Assembly (NCBI RefSeq): GCF_030412785.1
Contig: NZ_CP125295.1
Coordinates: 4,774,001-4,838,000 of the forward strand
Direction of reading: 5' to 3'
From: Paraburkholderia sabiae
GTDB lineage: Bacteria > Pseudomonadota > Gammaproteobacteria > Burkholderiales > Burkholderiaceae
DNA: 64,000 nucleotides
In this document: one piece after another, positions 37,548 to 46,196 of the stretch
Layout: each line of letters opens with the position of its first letter
Position numbering within the stretch: the first letter of the stretch is position 1
Made by a program: the position numbers and the translations under genes
The notes under the pieces: generated by a model
Database searches by the model: none
The model's input: the letters and a program-made list of their open reading frames with translations, nothing else
Told to the model about the DNA's origin: nothing

Positions 37548-37719
37548 AGTTCCGGAATTCCAGGAATAAACCCACCTGCGGCGCACGCAGACGGATAGTT
37601 ACGAGAATATCGGAATTATTGCGACATGGCGCGTCGGATGTCAATAGTTCTTACATTTCAGGAATTATGACTCTAAGGCTCGTCCAAAGCTCGATAATTC
37701 CTTAAATATCGGAATTATC
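37545..37719. promoter_or_regulatory. Four-copy hipB operator array
   Basis: Four copies of GATAATTCC-N9-GGAATTATC lie at 37545-37571, 37594-37620, 37643-37669 and 37693-37719. Left half-sites match the perfect fourth copy at 7, 7 and 6 of 9 positions, and right half-sites at 7, 8 and 8 of 9. Start-to-start distances are 49, 49 and 50 bp. The first copy overlaps the hipB start codon. Confidence 0.85.
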
Positions 37720-37723
37720 GCTG

Positions 37724-37757
37724 AAAAAACAAAGGGCGGCACCAACGCCGCCCCTTT
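37724..37757 (-). terminator. Rho-independent terminator of the bce-I operon
   Basis: On the minus strand GGGCGGC-GTTGGT-GCCGCCC (37753 to 37734) is followed by TTTGTTTTTT. It lies just past the bceK stop. Confidence 0.85.
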
Positions 37758-37778
37758 CGTCCTCGCAGCTTAGGCTAC

Positions 37779-38939
37779 TTATGCCGCCGCCTGGATCGCC
37801 TCCTGATACACAGCCGCGACGCGCTTCGCGATCACCGGATTGTCGAAGTTCGCCCGCGCGTAGGCGCGGCACGCATCCGCATCCGGCAATCTGATCGTGC
37901 CGTCGAACGCCTTGATCAGACCATCGGCGATCGCGTCCGCACCCGTCGACGGCAGCACGAGATCCTGCGACAGCCCCGACACCGCTTCCGCTAACCCGCC
38001 GACGGGCGTCACCAGCACGGGCGTGCCCGACGCCAGCGATTCCACCGTGATCAGGCCGAAGCCTTCGAGCGCCACCGTCGGCACAACGCTGATATCCGCC
38101 GCGCGATACAGCGACGCCAGATGCTCGTCGGGCACGAAGCCCAACAGCTTCACGTTGTCGCCGAGACCCGCATCGTCGATACGCTGCTGCAACTCTTCCT
38201 GCAAGCGGCCCTTGCCCGCGATCAGCAGCAGCACATCCGGCTGACGACGCTTGACGACCTTCACCGCGTCGATCAGATCTTCGAGGCCCATGCGCCGCAC
38301 GAGACGCCGCACGGCCAGCACGATCGGACGGCCGAGCGGCAGTTGCAGGCGCAGCCGCGCCTCGTTCTGCGTGAGCGGCAGATTGAACTGGTCGACGTTC
38401 ACGCAACCGGGTACGACACGCACGCGATCGGCGGGAATGCCGTAGCGCGACGTGAGAATCTTGCCGAACGCATCGGACAGCACGATCAGTCGCGACGACC
38501 GCGCATAGACCGTCTGCTCGAGATAACGCTTCGCGCGCTGGCCGAGCGAATCGGCGCCTTCGACGTGGCTCTCGTCGGCCCACGGCCCCTGAAAATGCGA
38601 AACCTGCGGGATGCCGCGCGTCACGTCGAGACCCGGAAACGTGTACAGCGCGAAGTGCGACGAGATCACGTCGGGACGCTGCTCGCGAATCTCGCGGCGC
38701 AGCGCGCGGCGCGCGGCCATCAGGCGCAGCGGCAGCGATTGCGCCGCCGAACCGAAGCCGTTGATCGCACCGTTCGTGTCGTGCGCAACGCGCTCCGAGC
38801 CCGCGACGACGCCGCGCACTTCGACGCCCGCGCCGGGCAGCGCGCCGATCAGCGAGTAGTACATGCGGTCGAGACCGCCCGCGCGCTCGGGAAACCAGTG
38901 CATGCCGATCTGCAGCGATTTGATGGAACGTGGGTTCAT
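37779..38939 (-). CDS. bceK: Glycosyltransferase, GT4 family
   Basis: 386 aa. A GT-B fold is indicated by GMHWFPERAGGLDRMYYSL at the N-terminus, VLAVRRLVRRMGLEDLIDA in the nucleotide domain, and EGFGLITVESLASGTPV holding the E-x7-E donor site. It should add one sugar to the undecaprenyl-linked repeat. It is the last gene of the minus-strand operon that starts at bceB, 31 nt behind bceJ with AAGGAATG before its start. The order G-H-I-J-K matches bce-I. Donor sugar not assignable. Confidence 0.9.
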   Translation of the reverse strand: MNPRSIKSLQIGMHWFPERAGGLDRMYYSLIGALPGAGVEVRGVVAGSERVAHDTNGAINGFGSAAQSLPLRLMAARRALRREIREQRPDVISSHFALYTFPGLDVTRGIPQVSHFQGPWADESHVEGADSLGQRAKRYLEQTVYARSSRLIVLSDAFGKILTSRYGIPADRVRVVPGCVNVDQFNLPLTQNEARLRLQLPLGRPIVLAVRRLVRRMGLEDLIDAVKVVKRRQPDVLLLIAGKGRLQEELQQRIDDAGLGDNVKLLGFVPDEHLASLYRAADISVVPTVALEGFGLITVESLASGTPVLVTPVGGLAEAVSGLSQDLVLPSTGADAIADGLIKAFDGTIRLPDADACRAYARANFDNPVIAKRVAAVYQEAIQAAA

Positions 38940-38970
38940 GGTGTGTGCATTCCTTGTCGTTGTCAGTGCA

Positions 38971-40206
38971 TCAGGCGCGGTCCGCGCCTTGCGGCCCGGC
39001 GAGCACGTTCGCCGTCAGCGCGTCGCTGTCACCGTGGTTGTCGTTGAGTGTGGTCGCGTGGCGGCGGTCTTCGCGCCGTCCCGCGATCTGCCGATACAGC
39101 GCGATGTACTGCTGCGCCATGCGCGCCCAGCCGAAGCCCGTCGCGAGTTCGTTGGCCGCGCGGCCCATCGCGAGCCGTTCTTCATCGTTCGATGCGAGAC
39201 GGCCCACGGCCTGCGCGAGCGCTTTCGGATCGTCGGGATCGTCGAGCACGATGCCGCAGTCGGGCGTGATGATTTCCGCCCCGCCCGCCGTATGGGCGGT
39301 CACGACGGGCAGACTGGCTGCCATCGCTTCGAGCAGCGACAGGCTCATCGCCTCGTAGCGCGACGGAAACACGTACGCATCGACGGAATGCATCAGCACG
39401 GGCATCTCTTTGACGAGCCCCAGAAAATGCACGCGATCCGCGATGCCGAGCGCTTTCGCTTCTTCCGGATACGGGCTGCCGGGCAGATAACCCGCCACCG
39501 CGATATGCACGCGTTCGGGCAGATGCGTGAGCGCCTTCAGCACCGTGCCGAGGTTCTTGCGCGGCGTACGCAGATCGCCGACGAACAGCAGCAGGAACTT
39601 GTCCTCGGGCAGCTTGAAGCGCGAGCGGTCGCCATGCGCCGCCGCGAAGCCCTGCGTATCGACGCCGTTGTAGATCACGTCGAGCCGGTTGCGCGGCGTG
39701 AGGCCGATCGCCGCGATCTCTGCCGCGACCTTCTGCGACACAGCCGTGATCACACGCGAGCGTCGGTACGCCCAGCCTTCGAGCACGGCGTTGGCGCGCG
39801 TATAGACGAACTGATACGCGGACCACAGCCCTTTGCCGAGACCGAACGGGTAGTACTTGCTTTTGAACCAGCCGGTATGCACGAAATGCGCGGTGTTGAC
39901 GTCGGCGGGCATCCACGTGATGAAGCCGTTCACGTGCAGCACGTCGTATTCGCGCCGATGCATGCGCAGCCACAATGCGCTCTTGAGCGCGAACACCTGC
40001 TGGCGCAAGAGATTGGTCGGCCAGAAGCGGCCGATCTTCACGGGCACCCAGCGCACGAGCGGATGCTGCAGCAGTTCGGGCGCGACATGCGAGGCGACCA
40101 GCGTGACCTCGATGTTCTCGTCGAGCGCCGCGCGCGCGATCTCGTGATTGACGCGGCCCTGCCCGTCGTTATGACGCACCACGTGCGTGACGATGGCGAC
40201 TCTCAA
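38971..40206 (-). CDS. bceJ: Glycosyltransferase, GT4 family
   Basis: 411 aa. The start is TTG at 40206, immediately after the bceI stop, with a strong GGAGG about 6 nt upstream; translation begins MRVAIVTHVVRHNDGQG. The GT-B C-domain has LLFVGDLRTPRKNLG and a YEAMSLSLLEAMAASLPVV donor site. An aromatic-rich middle (GWFKSKYYPFGLGKGLWSAYQF) is unusual and may sit on the membrane. It would extend the repeat unit in the cytoplasm. The tight fit between bceI and bceK supports strict co-expression. Confidence 0.9.
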   Translation of the reverse strand: MRVAIVTHVVRHNDGQGRVNHEIARAALDENIEVTLVASHVAPELLQHPLVRWVPVKIGRFWPTNLLRQQVFALKSALWLRMHRREYDVLHVNGFITWMPADVNTAHFVHTGWFKSKYYPFGLGKGLWSAYQFVYTRANAVLEGWAYRRSRVITAVSQKVAAEIAAIGLTPRNRLDVIYNGVDTQGFAAAHGDRSRFKLPEDKFLLLFVGDLRTPRKNLGTVLKALTHLPERVHIAVAGYLPGSPYPEEAKALGIADRVHFLGLVKEMPVLMHSVDAYVFPSRYEAMSLSLLEAMAASLPVVTAHTAGGAEIITPDCGIVLDDPDDPKALAQAVGRLASNDEERLAMGRAANELATGFGWARMAQQYIALYRQIAGRREDRRHATTLNDNHGDSDALTANVLAGPQGADRA

Positions 40207-41667
40207 TCAGTGGCCTCCATGAAAGAATGATTGGCGGCGCCGGTTCAGCTTTTGCCAGTGCGCCGCGGAAATGATCGAAAACACGCCCATGAAGAGCAGC
40301 AGGCCGCCCGTGCCGACGAGCGAATTGGTGAACACGAGCATCGCGAAGATCGAGAGTGCGAGCGACAGCGACGCCGACGCGAATTTGTCGTCGCGCAATC
40401 TGAACGACGCGCGCAGCGCACGAAGCAGCAGCCAGATCACGCCCGACATGTACAGCAGCGTGCCCGGCCAGCCGAGCACGAACGGAATGTTCATCACGCC
40501 GCTGTCGAAGTTGCCGTACTGGCCGAGCTGGCCGCCGTCGTTCGAGAGCTTGGTCGACGTGCCCGTCGCGCCGAGTCCTTCGCCCGTCACGTCGGTGAAC
40601 GCGGTCTTCGCGAAGGTCGCGTAGAACTCGTTGCGCGCGGCGTAGCTCTGGTCGTCGTGCAGATTGATGATGGTGTCGAGGCGCGCCTGCATCCGTTCCG
40701 CGACGGGACCGACGGCGAGCAGCGGCACGCACAGGCCCGTCAGCAGCACCGCGCTCGCGACGATGCGGATGCGCACCTTGTTGTCCGACTTGACGAGCTG
40801 GATCAGCATCGCGATCACCCAGCCGCCCCATGTCGAGCGCACCAGCGACAGACAGAACGACAGGAAGCCGAACGCGCCCGCCACCCAGCGCACGCGATGG
40901 TTCGCGGCCATCACGTAGACCATCGCGCCCATCATCGCGAGCGCGAACGGGCCCGACGAATTCATCGTGCTGAACACGCGCACGCCGAACGGCACGGGGT
41001 CGCCCTGCGAGTTCATCTGCGAGCCGAGCATCCATAGCGCGTCCCACTGCGGCATGATGAAAAACTGCACGAGACCGTAGCCGCCCATCAGCAGCATGCC
41101 CCAGATGAACGTATTGACGATGGTCTCGCGGAATTCCGGGTACTGGCGCGAGTGCGCCATGATGTGAAAGCCGATCAGGATCGGATAGACCCAGTTCGCG
41201 AGGTCGTACAGGGCCGCTAGCGGGCCGCTGGAGACGACGCCGATCATGAATGCATAGGCGAGCCCGCCCAGCACCAGCAAGACCGGCAAACCGCGTCTTT
41301 GCGCGAGCACGGGGTAGAAGCGGATCAGCGAGAGCCCGCTGATCATCGTGACGGCGAGCGGCGCGACCTGGATCAGGCTCGTCGGCGTGAACGCGCCCTT
41401 CGACCAGTCGGCGAGACGCCGCACTTCCGGGCTCAGGAACCACAGCCACCACATGTACCCGACGTACTTCGCGGGCGCCTTGAAGTACAGCCAGAAACCG
41501 ACGGCGATCGACAGCACCGGGAACGCGAGCGTGAGCACCGTGCCCTGGTGCGCGACGATCAGCATCGCCGTGACGAGCCACAGCAACGCGGGCGGCAGCC
41601 AGTCGCGGCGCTCGCGCTTTGCGACGCGCGCGGTGCCTTCCATTCCGGCTGGTGCAATCGACGACAT
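40207..41667 (-). CDS. bceI: Wzy-type polysaccharide polymerase
   Basis: 486 aa with about twelve hydrophobic helices and little other similarity, as usual for Wzy/O-antigen ligase-like (PF04932) polymerases. A large periplasmic loop lies near the middle (about residues 310-370, with RMQARLDTIINLHDDQSYAARNEF in two parts). It would join repeat units flipped by BceQ at the periplasmic face. GGAGG sits in the end of bceH, 3 nt before its ATG after a TAA stop, so the two are coupled. Assignment rests on topology and position. Confidence 0.88.
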   Translation of the reverse strand: MSSIAPAGMEGTARVAKRERRDWLPPALLWLVTAMLIVAHQGTVLTLAFPVLSIAVGFWLYFKAPAKYVGYMWWLWFLSPEVRRLADWSKGAFTPTSLIQVAPLAVTMISGLSLIRFYPVLAQRRGLPVLLVLGGLAYAFMIGVVSSGPLAALYDLANWVYPILIGFHIMAHSRQYPEFRETIVNTFIWGMLLMGGYGLVQFFIMPQWDALWMLGSQMNSQGDPVPFGVRVFSTMNSSGPFALAMMGAMVYVMAANHRVRWVAGAFGFLSFCLSLVRSTWGGWVIAMLIQLVKSDNKVRIRIVASAVLLTGLCVPLLAVGPVAERMQARLDTIINLHDDQSYAARNEFYATFAKTAFTDVTGEGLGATGTSTKLSNDGGQLGQYGNFDSGVMNIPFVLGWPGTLLYMSGVIWLLLRALRASFRLRDDKFASASLSLALSIFAMLVFTNSLVGTGGLLLFMGVFSIISAAHWQKLNRRRQSFFHGGH

Positions 41668-41670
41668 CGC

Positions 41671-42828
41671 TTACCTCCCTCCCCGGCTTTGCGACGGCAC
41701 GGCTTCAGCCTGACGAACGCTTGCGCGTTCGCGCGCGCCCTGCTGCGCGGTCTGGCCACGGCGGCGCAGCAGATCGCGCGTGATTTTCACGTGCTGCTGC
41801 GCGTAGTGCTGCGTCGTGTGATCGCGCGAGACGAGTTCCGTCGCGGCCGCCTGCGCCTGTTGCAGCGCCCCTTCCGGCGACGTCATCAGGCCGAGCAGCG
41901 CATTGCGCAGCGCGTCGGTATCGAACGGCGGCACATACGCGGCGGCGCGCGCCGAGAAGTAATCCTGCAATCCGCCGACGTTGGTCACGACCATCGGCTT
42001 GCCGACAGCAGCCGCTTCGAGCATCACGGTGATACCCGACGCATGCGTGTTCGGCCGCAGCGGCACGACGATCACGTCGGCCCAGTCGTACAGTTCGCGC
42101 TGTTTCTTCAAACCCGCTGCGGGCGCGACATCGACGTTCAGCGAGCGCAGCGAACGCGGAATGCGCCGGCGCGTCGCGAGCCGCACCGCAAAACGCGGAT
42201 CGTTGCCGACTGCCTTGATCAGCGTTTCCCAGTCACGGTCGCGATCGTTGCCGATGGCCGCGATGCGCAGCGGCGTATCCGGCTGCCATTGCATCGGCGG
42301 CTGTACGGGGAAGTCGCGCGTGTTGAGGCCGTAGAAAAGCTGCGTCGCATCGCGATCGAAGTAATCGCGGCACAGTTCGGCGTTGTCGCGCGCGAGCGTG
42401 GTCAGCAAATCGGCGCGCGCCATCAGCTTGCGATAGAACCAGCGACGCAGCAGGCCATAGCTGGGCCACTTGTCGATCAGCCACACGCTTTGCGCGATCA
42501 GCAGCGGTTGATTCTCCCGCTTGCCGTTCATCAGCAACATCAGCGCGGCGGACAGCCATTCGTGTTCGGTGTGCGTCCAGATCACGTCCGAGCGCAGCAT
42601 CTCGTCGCGGTTGCGCAGCGTGTGGATCAGATCGAAGCCGAGCAGCGTCTTCAACGCACGTCGCACGAGGCGCACGGGTTTGCTTTCGGGCGTGTCCTGC
42701 GAGTAGCTCAGTTGAAACTCGTCGGACTCGGCATGGTGATAGCCGTACAGACAGCCGATGTCCTCGCCCTTGCGATAAAAACGCGGATCGGCGCCGTAAA
42801 ACAGATGCACGTGGACCTTCGTCGTCAT
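41671..42828 (-). CDS. bceH: Glycosyltransferase, GT-B fold
   Basis: 385 aa from ATG 42828, in an ATGA overlap with the bceG stop; the frame reads on upstream only as antisense-like sequence. It starts KVHVHLFYGADPRFYRKGEDIG. The C-domain has IGNDRDRDWETLIKAVG and a donor region HASGITVMLEAAAVGKPMV in which the usual E-x7-E is partly changed (only the second Glu is clear). The C-terminal tail is Gln/Arg-rich. It would add a sugar to the lipid-linked intermediate. Place in the operon equals bceH. Confidence 0.87.
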   Translation of the reverse strand: MTTKVHVHLFYGADPRFYRKGEDIGCLYGYHHAESDEFQLSYSQDTPESKPVRLVRRALKTLLGFDLIHTLRNRDEMLRSDVIWTHTEHEWLSAALMLLMNGKRENQPLLIAQSVWLIDKWPSYGLLRRWFYRKLMARADLLTTLARDNAELCRDYFDRDATQLFYGLNTRDFPVQPPMQWQPDTPLRIAAIGNDRDRDWETLIKAVGNDPRFAVRLATRRRIPRSLRSLNVDVAPAAGLKKQRELYDWADVIVVPLRPNTHASGITVMLEAAAVGKPMVVTNVGGLQDYFSARAAAYVPPFDTDALRNALLGLMTSPEGALQQAQAAATELVSRDHTTQHYAQQHVKITRDLLRRRGQTAQQGARERASVRQAEAVPSQSRGGR

Positions 42829-43775
42829 GCGTGCACCCCCGCGCCGCGATGCGCTGCGTACGCGCGGCGCGCTTCGCGTGCGCCCGTGCGCACTGCGTGC
42901 CAGCGCGCGAGTTTCGTGCGCGCGCCTTTCGAGGTCAGCGCGAGCATCGCATGCACGGCGCCCGGATAAACCCGCGTGCCGACGAGCGCATACCACCACC
43001 ACGCGACTTCGCGCTGGCCCGGCGGCAACTGCTCGCGCAGGATCAGATGCAGGTTGTACGCGGCGTTGCGCACGGCCGTCATCGATTGCGCGTCGCGGCG
43101 GTCGTCGTCGAAACGCTCGGCGGGGAAATGATCGACGGCGACGCGCGGATCGTAGACGAGCTTCCAGCCCGCGTTCTTCACGCTCATGCTGAAGGCCATG
43201 TCGTTGTGAACCTGCGCGCCCGCGCCGCGCAAACGGCCGTCGAAGCGGATCGCGCGGATCGCGTCACGCCGGTAGCTCATGTTTGCGCCCTTGAGCAGAT
43301 CGACTTCGCGCGCTTCGCCCACGCCCAGGTGGTGATTGCCGATGATCTTGCCTGAACGCATCATCTTGCCGACCAGAAAGCGCGAGCCGTCGAGCACGCC
43401 GCCTTTCTGATGAACCCAGTCGCGTCCGCCGAGTGCACCCAGCCGCGCATCGCCTTCGAACGCCGCGCCGATGCGGCGCACCCAGTCGGCGTGCGGCGCG
43501 GCGTCGTCGTCGGTGATCGCGATCACGTCGCCCGTCGCGGCGTCCAGCCCGCAGTTGAGCGCGGCGACCTGGCCCGGCAATTCGACGGGCGCGATGTTCA
43601 GCGGCAACGCACCGACTACGAGGGGATCGGCGAGGCACGCATGCGTCGCGTCGTCGTCGGGCCGCGCGACTACCACGACTTCGTCGGGCACGCGTTCCTG
43701 TTTCTGCAAGGCGGCGAGGCAGCGCGCGAGGTCTTTCGGCCGGCGATACGTCGGCACCAGTACCGTTATCTTCAT
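42825..43775 (-). CDS. bceG: Glycosyltransferase, GT2 family
   Basis: 316 aa. A GT-A fold is shown by ITVLVPTYRRPKDLARCLAAL, then the DDD metal motif in AITDDDAAPHADW near residue 88. The acceptor-side residues are probably in the HNDMAFSMSVKNAGW segment. It is the only inverting GT2 enzyme of the locus besides the initiating transferase. It follows bceF by 40 nt and overlaps bceH by 4 nt. It should work at the inner face of the cytoplasmic membrane on the growing repeat unit. Confidence 0.9.
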   Translation of the reverse strand: MKITVLVPTYRRPKDLARCLAALQKQERVPDEVVVVARPDDDATHACLADPLVVGALPLNIAPVELPGQVAALNCGLDAATGDVIAITDDDAAPHADWVRRIGAAFEGDARLGALGGRDWVHQKGGVLDGSRFLVGKMMRSGKIIGNHHLGVGEAREVDLLKGANMSYRRDAIRAIRFDGRLRGAGAQVHNDMAFSMSVKNAGWKLVYDPRVAVDHFPAERFDDDRRDAQSMTAVRNAAYNLHLILREQLPPGQREVAWWWYALVGTRVYPGAVHAMLALTSKGARTKLARWHAVRTGAREARRAYAAHRGAGVHA

Positions 43776-43815
43776 CGTGAACTCTCCGTGGCTGATTGAA
43801 GGCGCACTGCGCGCA

Positions 43816-46092
43816 TCAGGTGCTCAGGTATTCCTGCACGGCCGCGTAGTGGCGGTCGTAGTTGCCGCGCGCACGCGGCGGCATCGCGTTGAAGATCGCG
43901 CCCTGCACGTGCACGCCCGACGAATGCAGACGCTTCAGTGCGTCGGCGATCTCGCCTTCGCTATGCATGCCCGAGCGCACGACAAAGAACGTCGAGCCCG
44001 CATAGCCGCCGATGATCGAGGCGTCGGTGACGGCGAGCACGGGCGGCGTGTCGATCAGGATCACGTCGTAGCGCTTCGCGAGGCCTTCGAGGTATTGCGG
44101 CAAACGCGGCGACATCAGCAGTTCGGAAGGATTCGGCGGACGGCGGCCGCACGAGATGAACGCGAGATTGTCGATTTCCGTCGCGCGCACCGCTTCTTCG
44201 AGCGAAATCTGACCGCTCAGCAATTCCGACAGGCCGTTGTCGGGCGAACCGCCCAGATGCTTTTCGAGCGCGCCGCGCCGCATGTCGCCGTCGATCATCA
44301 GCACGCGCTTGCCCGAATGCGCGAGCAGCACGCCGAGGTTGATCGTCAGGAAGCTCTTGCCGACGCCCGGCAGCGGACCCGTGAACATCACGATGCGATT
44401 GCGCGCGTCCTGCAACGTGAACTGCATCGACGTGCGCAGGCTGCGCAGACTTTCGATACACACGTCCTTCGGCTTCGCGTTTGCGAGTACCGCGCGCTGG
44501 CGTGTACCGCCGCGCACCGCGGCGTTTTCGAGCAGCGCCTGTTCCGCCGACAGCGGCACGAGACCGTACACGGGCAGATGGAACGTGCGCTCGACGGTTT
44601 CGGGGTCGTCGATACCCTTGAACATATTTCGGCGCAGGAACACGAAACCCGTGCCGACGATCAGGCCCAGAATCGTCGCCGCCGAAAGAATCAGCACCTT
44701 CTTCGGCTTGATGGGCGAACCGGGACGCAGCGCCGCGTCGACGATATGCACGTTGCCGCCCGTCCCCGCTTTCTGCACGGAGAGTTCCTGCACGCGGTTC
44801 AGCAGCAGCACGTAGATGTCTTCTGCAACCTTCGCGTCGCGCTGCAACTGCACGGCCTTTACTTCGGTGGCGGGCAGATCGCGGAAACGGTCCGCGTATT
44901 TCGTGCGCTGTGCCTGCAGTTCGGCCATCTGCTCTTGCGCGGCCTTGATCATCGGATGATCGTCGCCGTAGCGCTGTTCGAGCTGCGAAATCTGCAGACG
45001 CAGTGACGAAATCTGCTGCTCGTACTGCACGCTGCCTTCAAGATAGACCTTCGCTTCGTCGCTCGCGTTGATCGAGCCGCTCTTGCTCTGATACGCCGTC
45101 AACGCGGCTTCCGCGCGTTCGAGATCGGACTTCAGGCGCGGCTCTTCGCTCTTCAGGAAGTCGAGCATGCGGCTCGCGTCGGCCTGTTTGGTGCGGATGT
45201 GTTCGAGCAGATACGACTGCGCGAGCGCATTGGCGACGGCGGCCGCGTGCTCGGGGCTCTGGTCTTCGAGCGAGATCGAGATCACGCCCGTCTGCTTGCC
45301 CTGCTCCTGCACGTTGATCGCCGACTGGAACGCGCCGATCGCGTCGAGATCGTTCGCCCGCATCACCGTGAACTGCGTGCCCGGACGCGCGACCAGCTTG
45401 TTGACGAGCATCGTCACGCCGCCGCCCTGCGCGGGTTCGCCCGCTTCGCCGCGCAACAGCAACTGGCCGTCGGGCGTCATCAGCGTGTAGCGGCCGTTGT
45501 CCATTGCGGTGAGGATCAGCTTCTTGCCTTCGAGTGCGGGCGTCACGTCGATCGAATCGACTTCGGCCACCTCGCCGCCCCACGCATACGAGCCGAGACC
45601 GAGCCACGCTTTCGCGGGCTGGCCCGGCGTCGCGAGGCGCGCGGCGAGGCTGCCGAGAATGGGGATCGTCTTCGGCGTCACCGAGAAGTTCAGCTTCATC
45701 TGCTGAACCACGGGCGCGACGACGCCGCGGCTCTTGATCATTTCGATCTCGGCGTCGGTGGGGATCGTGTTCTGTCCCGTCGAGATCGTCGCGCCCGTTT
45801 GCGTCTGCGTGAGCGCCTGCGACGTGTTGTCCGACGCTTCCACACGCACGTGCGCATCGGCCGAATAGACGGGCTTCGCGACATAGCAGTAGAAGCCGGC
45901 CATCGCGACGATGGTCGCGGCGATGCCGATCAGCCACCAGATGTCGTCGATGATCACCTGCAGCAGTTGGCCGAGGACCACGTCCTCTTCTTCGGTTCTG
46001 GCCTGCATGGCCAGATGGGGATTGGCTTGAGTGCTCACTTGGATACTCGCTTGAGTGCTCAGGGTTGACCCGGGTCGGGTCGCCGCCCGCAT
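43816..46092 (-). CDS. bceF: Polysaccharide co-polymerase and bacterial tyrosine kinase (Wzc type)
   Basis: 758 aa. The Wzz domain has a first membrane helix near residues 52-72 (IWWLIGIAATIVAMAGFYCYV), a long periplasmic coiled region, and a second helix around 480-500. The BY-kinase domain follows: Walker A' GPLPGVGKS near residue 567, VLMIDGDMRRG as Walker A'', and VILIDTPPV as Walker B. The C-terminus NYDRHYAAVQEY has three tyrosines for autophosphorylation. BceF controls chain length and export with BceE and is dephosphorylated by BceD. The start is uncertain: 46092 has no clear ribosome-binding site, and the N-terminus contains an 8-codon duplication. Confidence 0.92.
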   Translation of the reverse strand: MRAATRPGSTLSTQASIQVSTQANPHLAMQARTEEEDVVLGQLLQVIIDDIWWLIGIAATIVAMAGFYCYVAKPVYSADAHVRVEASDNTSQALTQTQTGATISTGQNTIPTDAEIEMIKSRGVVAPVVQQMKLNFSVTPKTIPILGSLAARLATPGQPAKAWLGLGSYAWGGEVAEVDSIDVTPALEGKKLILTAMDNGRYTLMTPDGQLLLRGEAGEPAQGGGVTMLVNKLVARPGTQFTVMRANDLDAIGAFQSAINVQEQGKQTGVISISLEDQSPEHAAAVANALAQSYLLEHIRTKQADASRMLDFLKSEEPRLKSDLERAEAALTAYQSKSGSINASDEAKVYLEGSVQYEQQISSLRLQISQLEQRYGDDHPMIKAAQEQMAELQAQRTKYADRFRDLPATEVKAVQLQRDAKVAEDIYVLLLNRVQELSVQKAGTGGNVHIVDAALRPGSPIKPKKVLILSAATILGLIVGTGFVFLRRNMFKGIDDPETVERTFHLPVYGLVPLSAEQALLENAAVRGGTRQRAVLANAKPKDVCIESLRSLRTSMQFTLQDARNRIVMFTGPLPGVGKSFLTINLGVLLAHSGKRVLMIDGDMRRGALEKHLGGSPDNGLSELLSGQISLEEAVRATEIDNLAFISCGRRPPNPSELLMSPRLPQYLEGLAKRYDVILIDTPPVLAVTDASIIGGYAGSTFFVVRSGMHSEGEIADALKRLHSSGVHVQGAIFNAMPPRARGNYDRHYAAVQEYLST

Positions 46093-46196
46093 CCGGTGCG
46101 TTGCATCCGTTCAGGTTCGGATGCGAAGCGCCGGCATGCGGACAGCGGTTCAGGCAATGCGGCTGCCGCTAGTCGATGCAAACGTCGAAAAAGACA

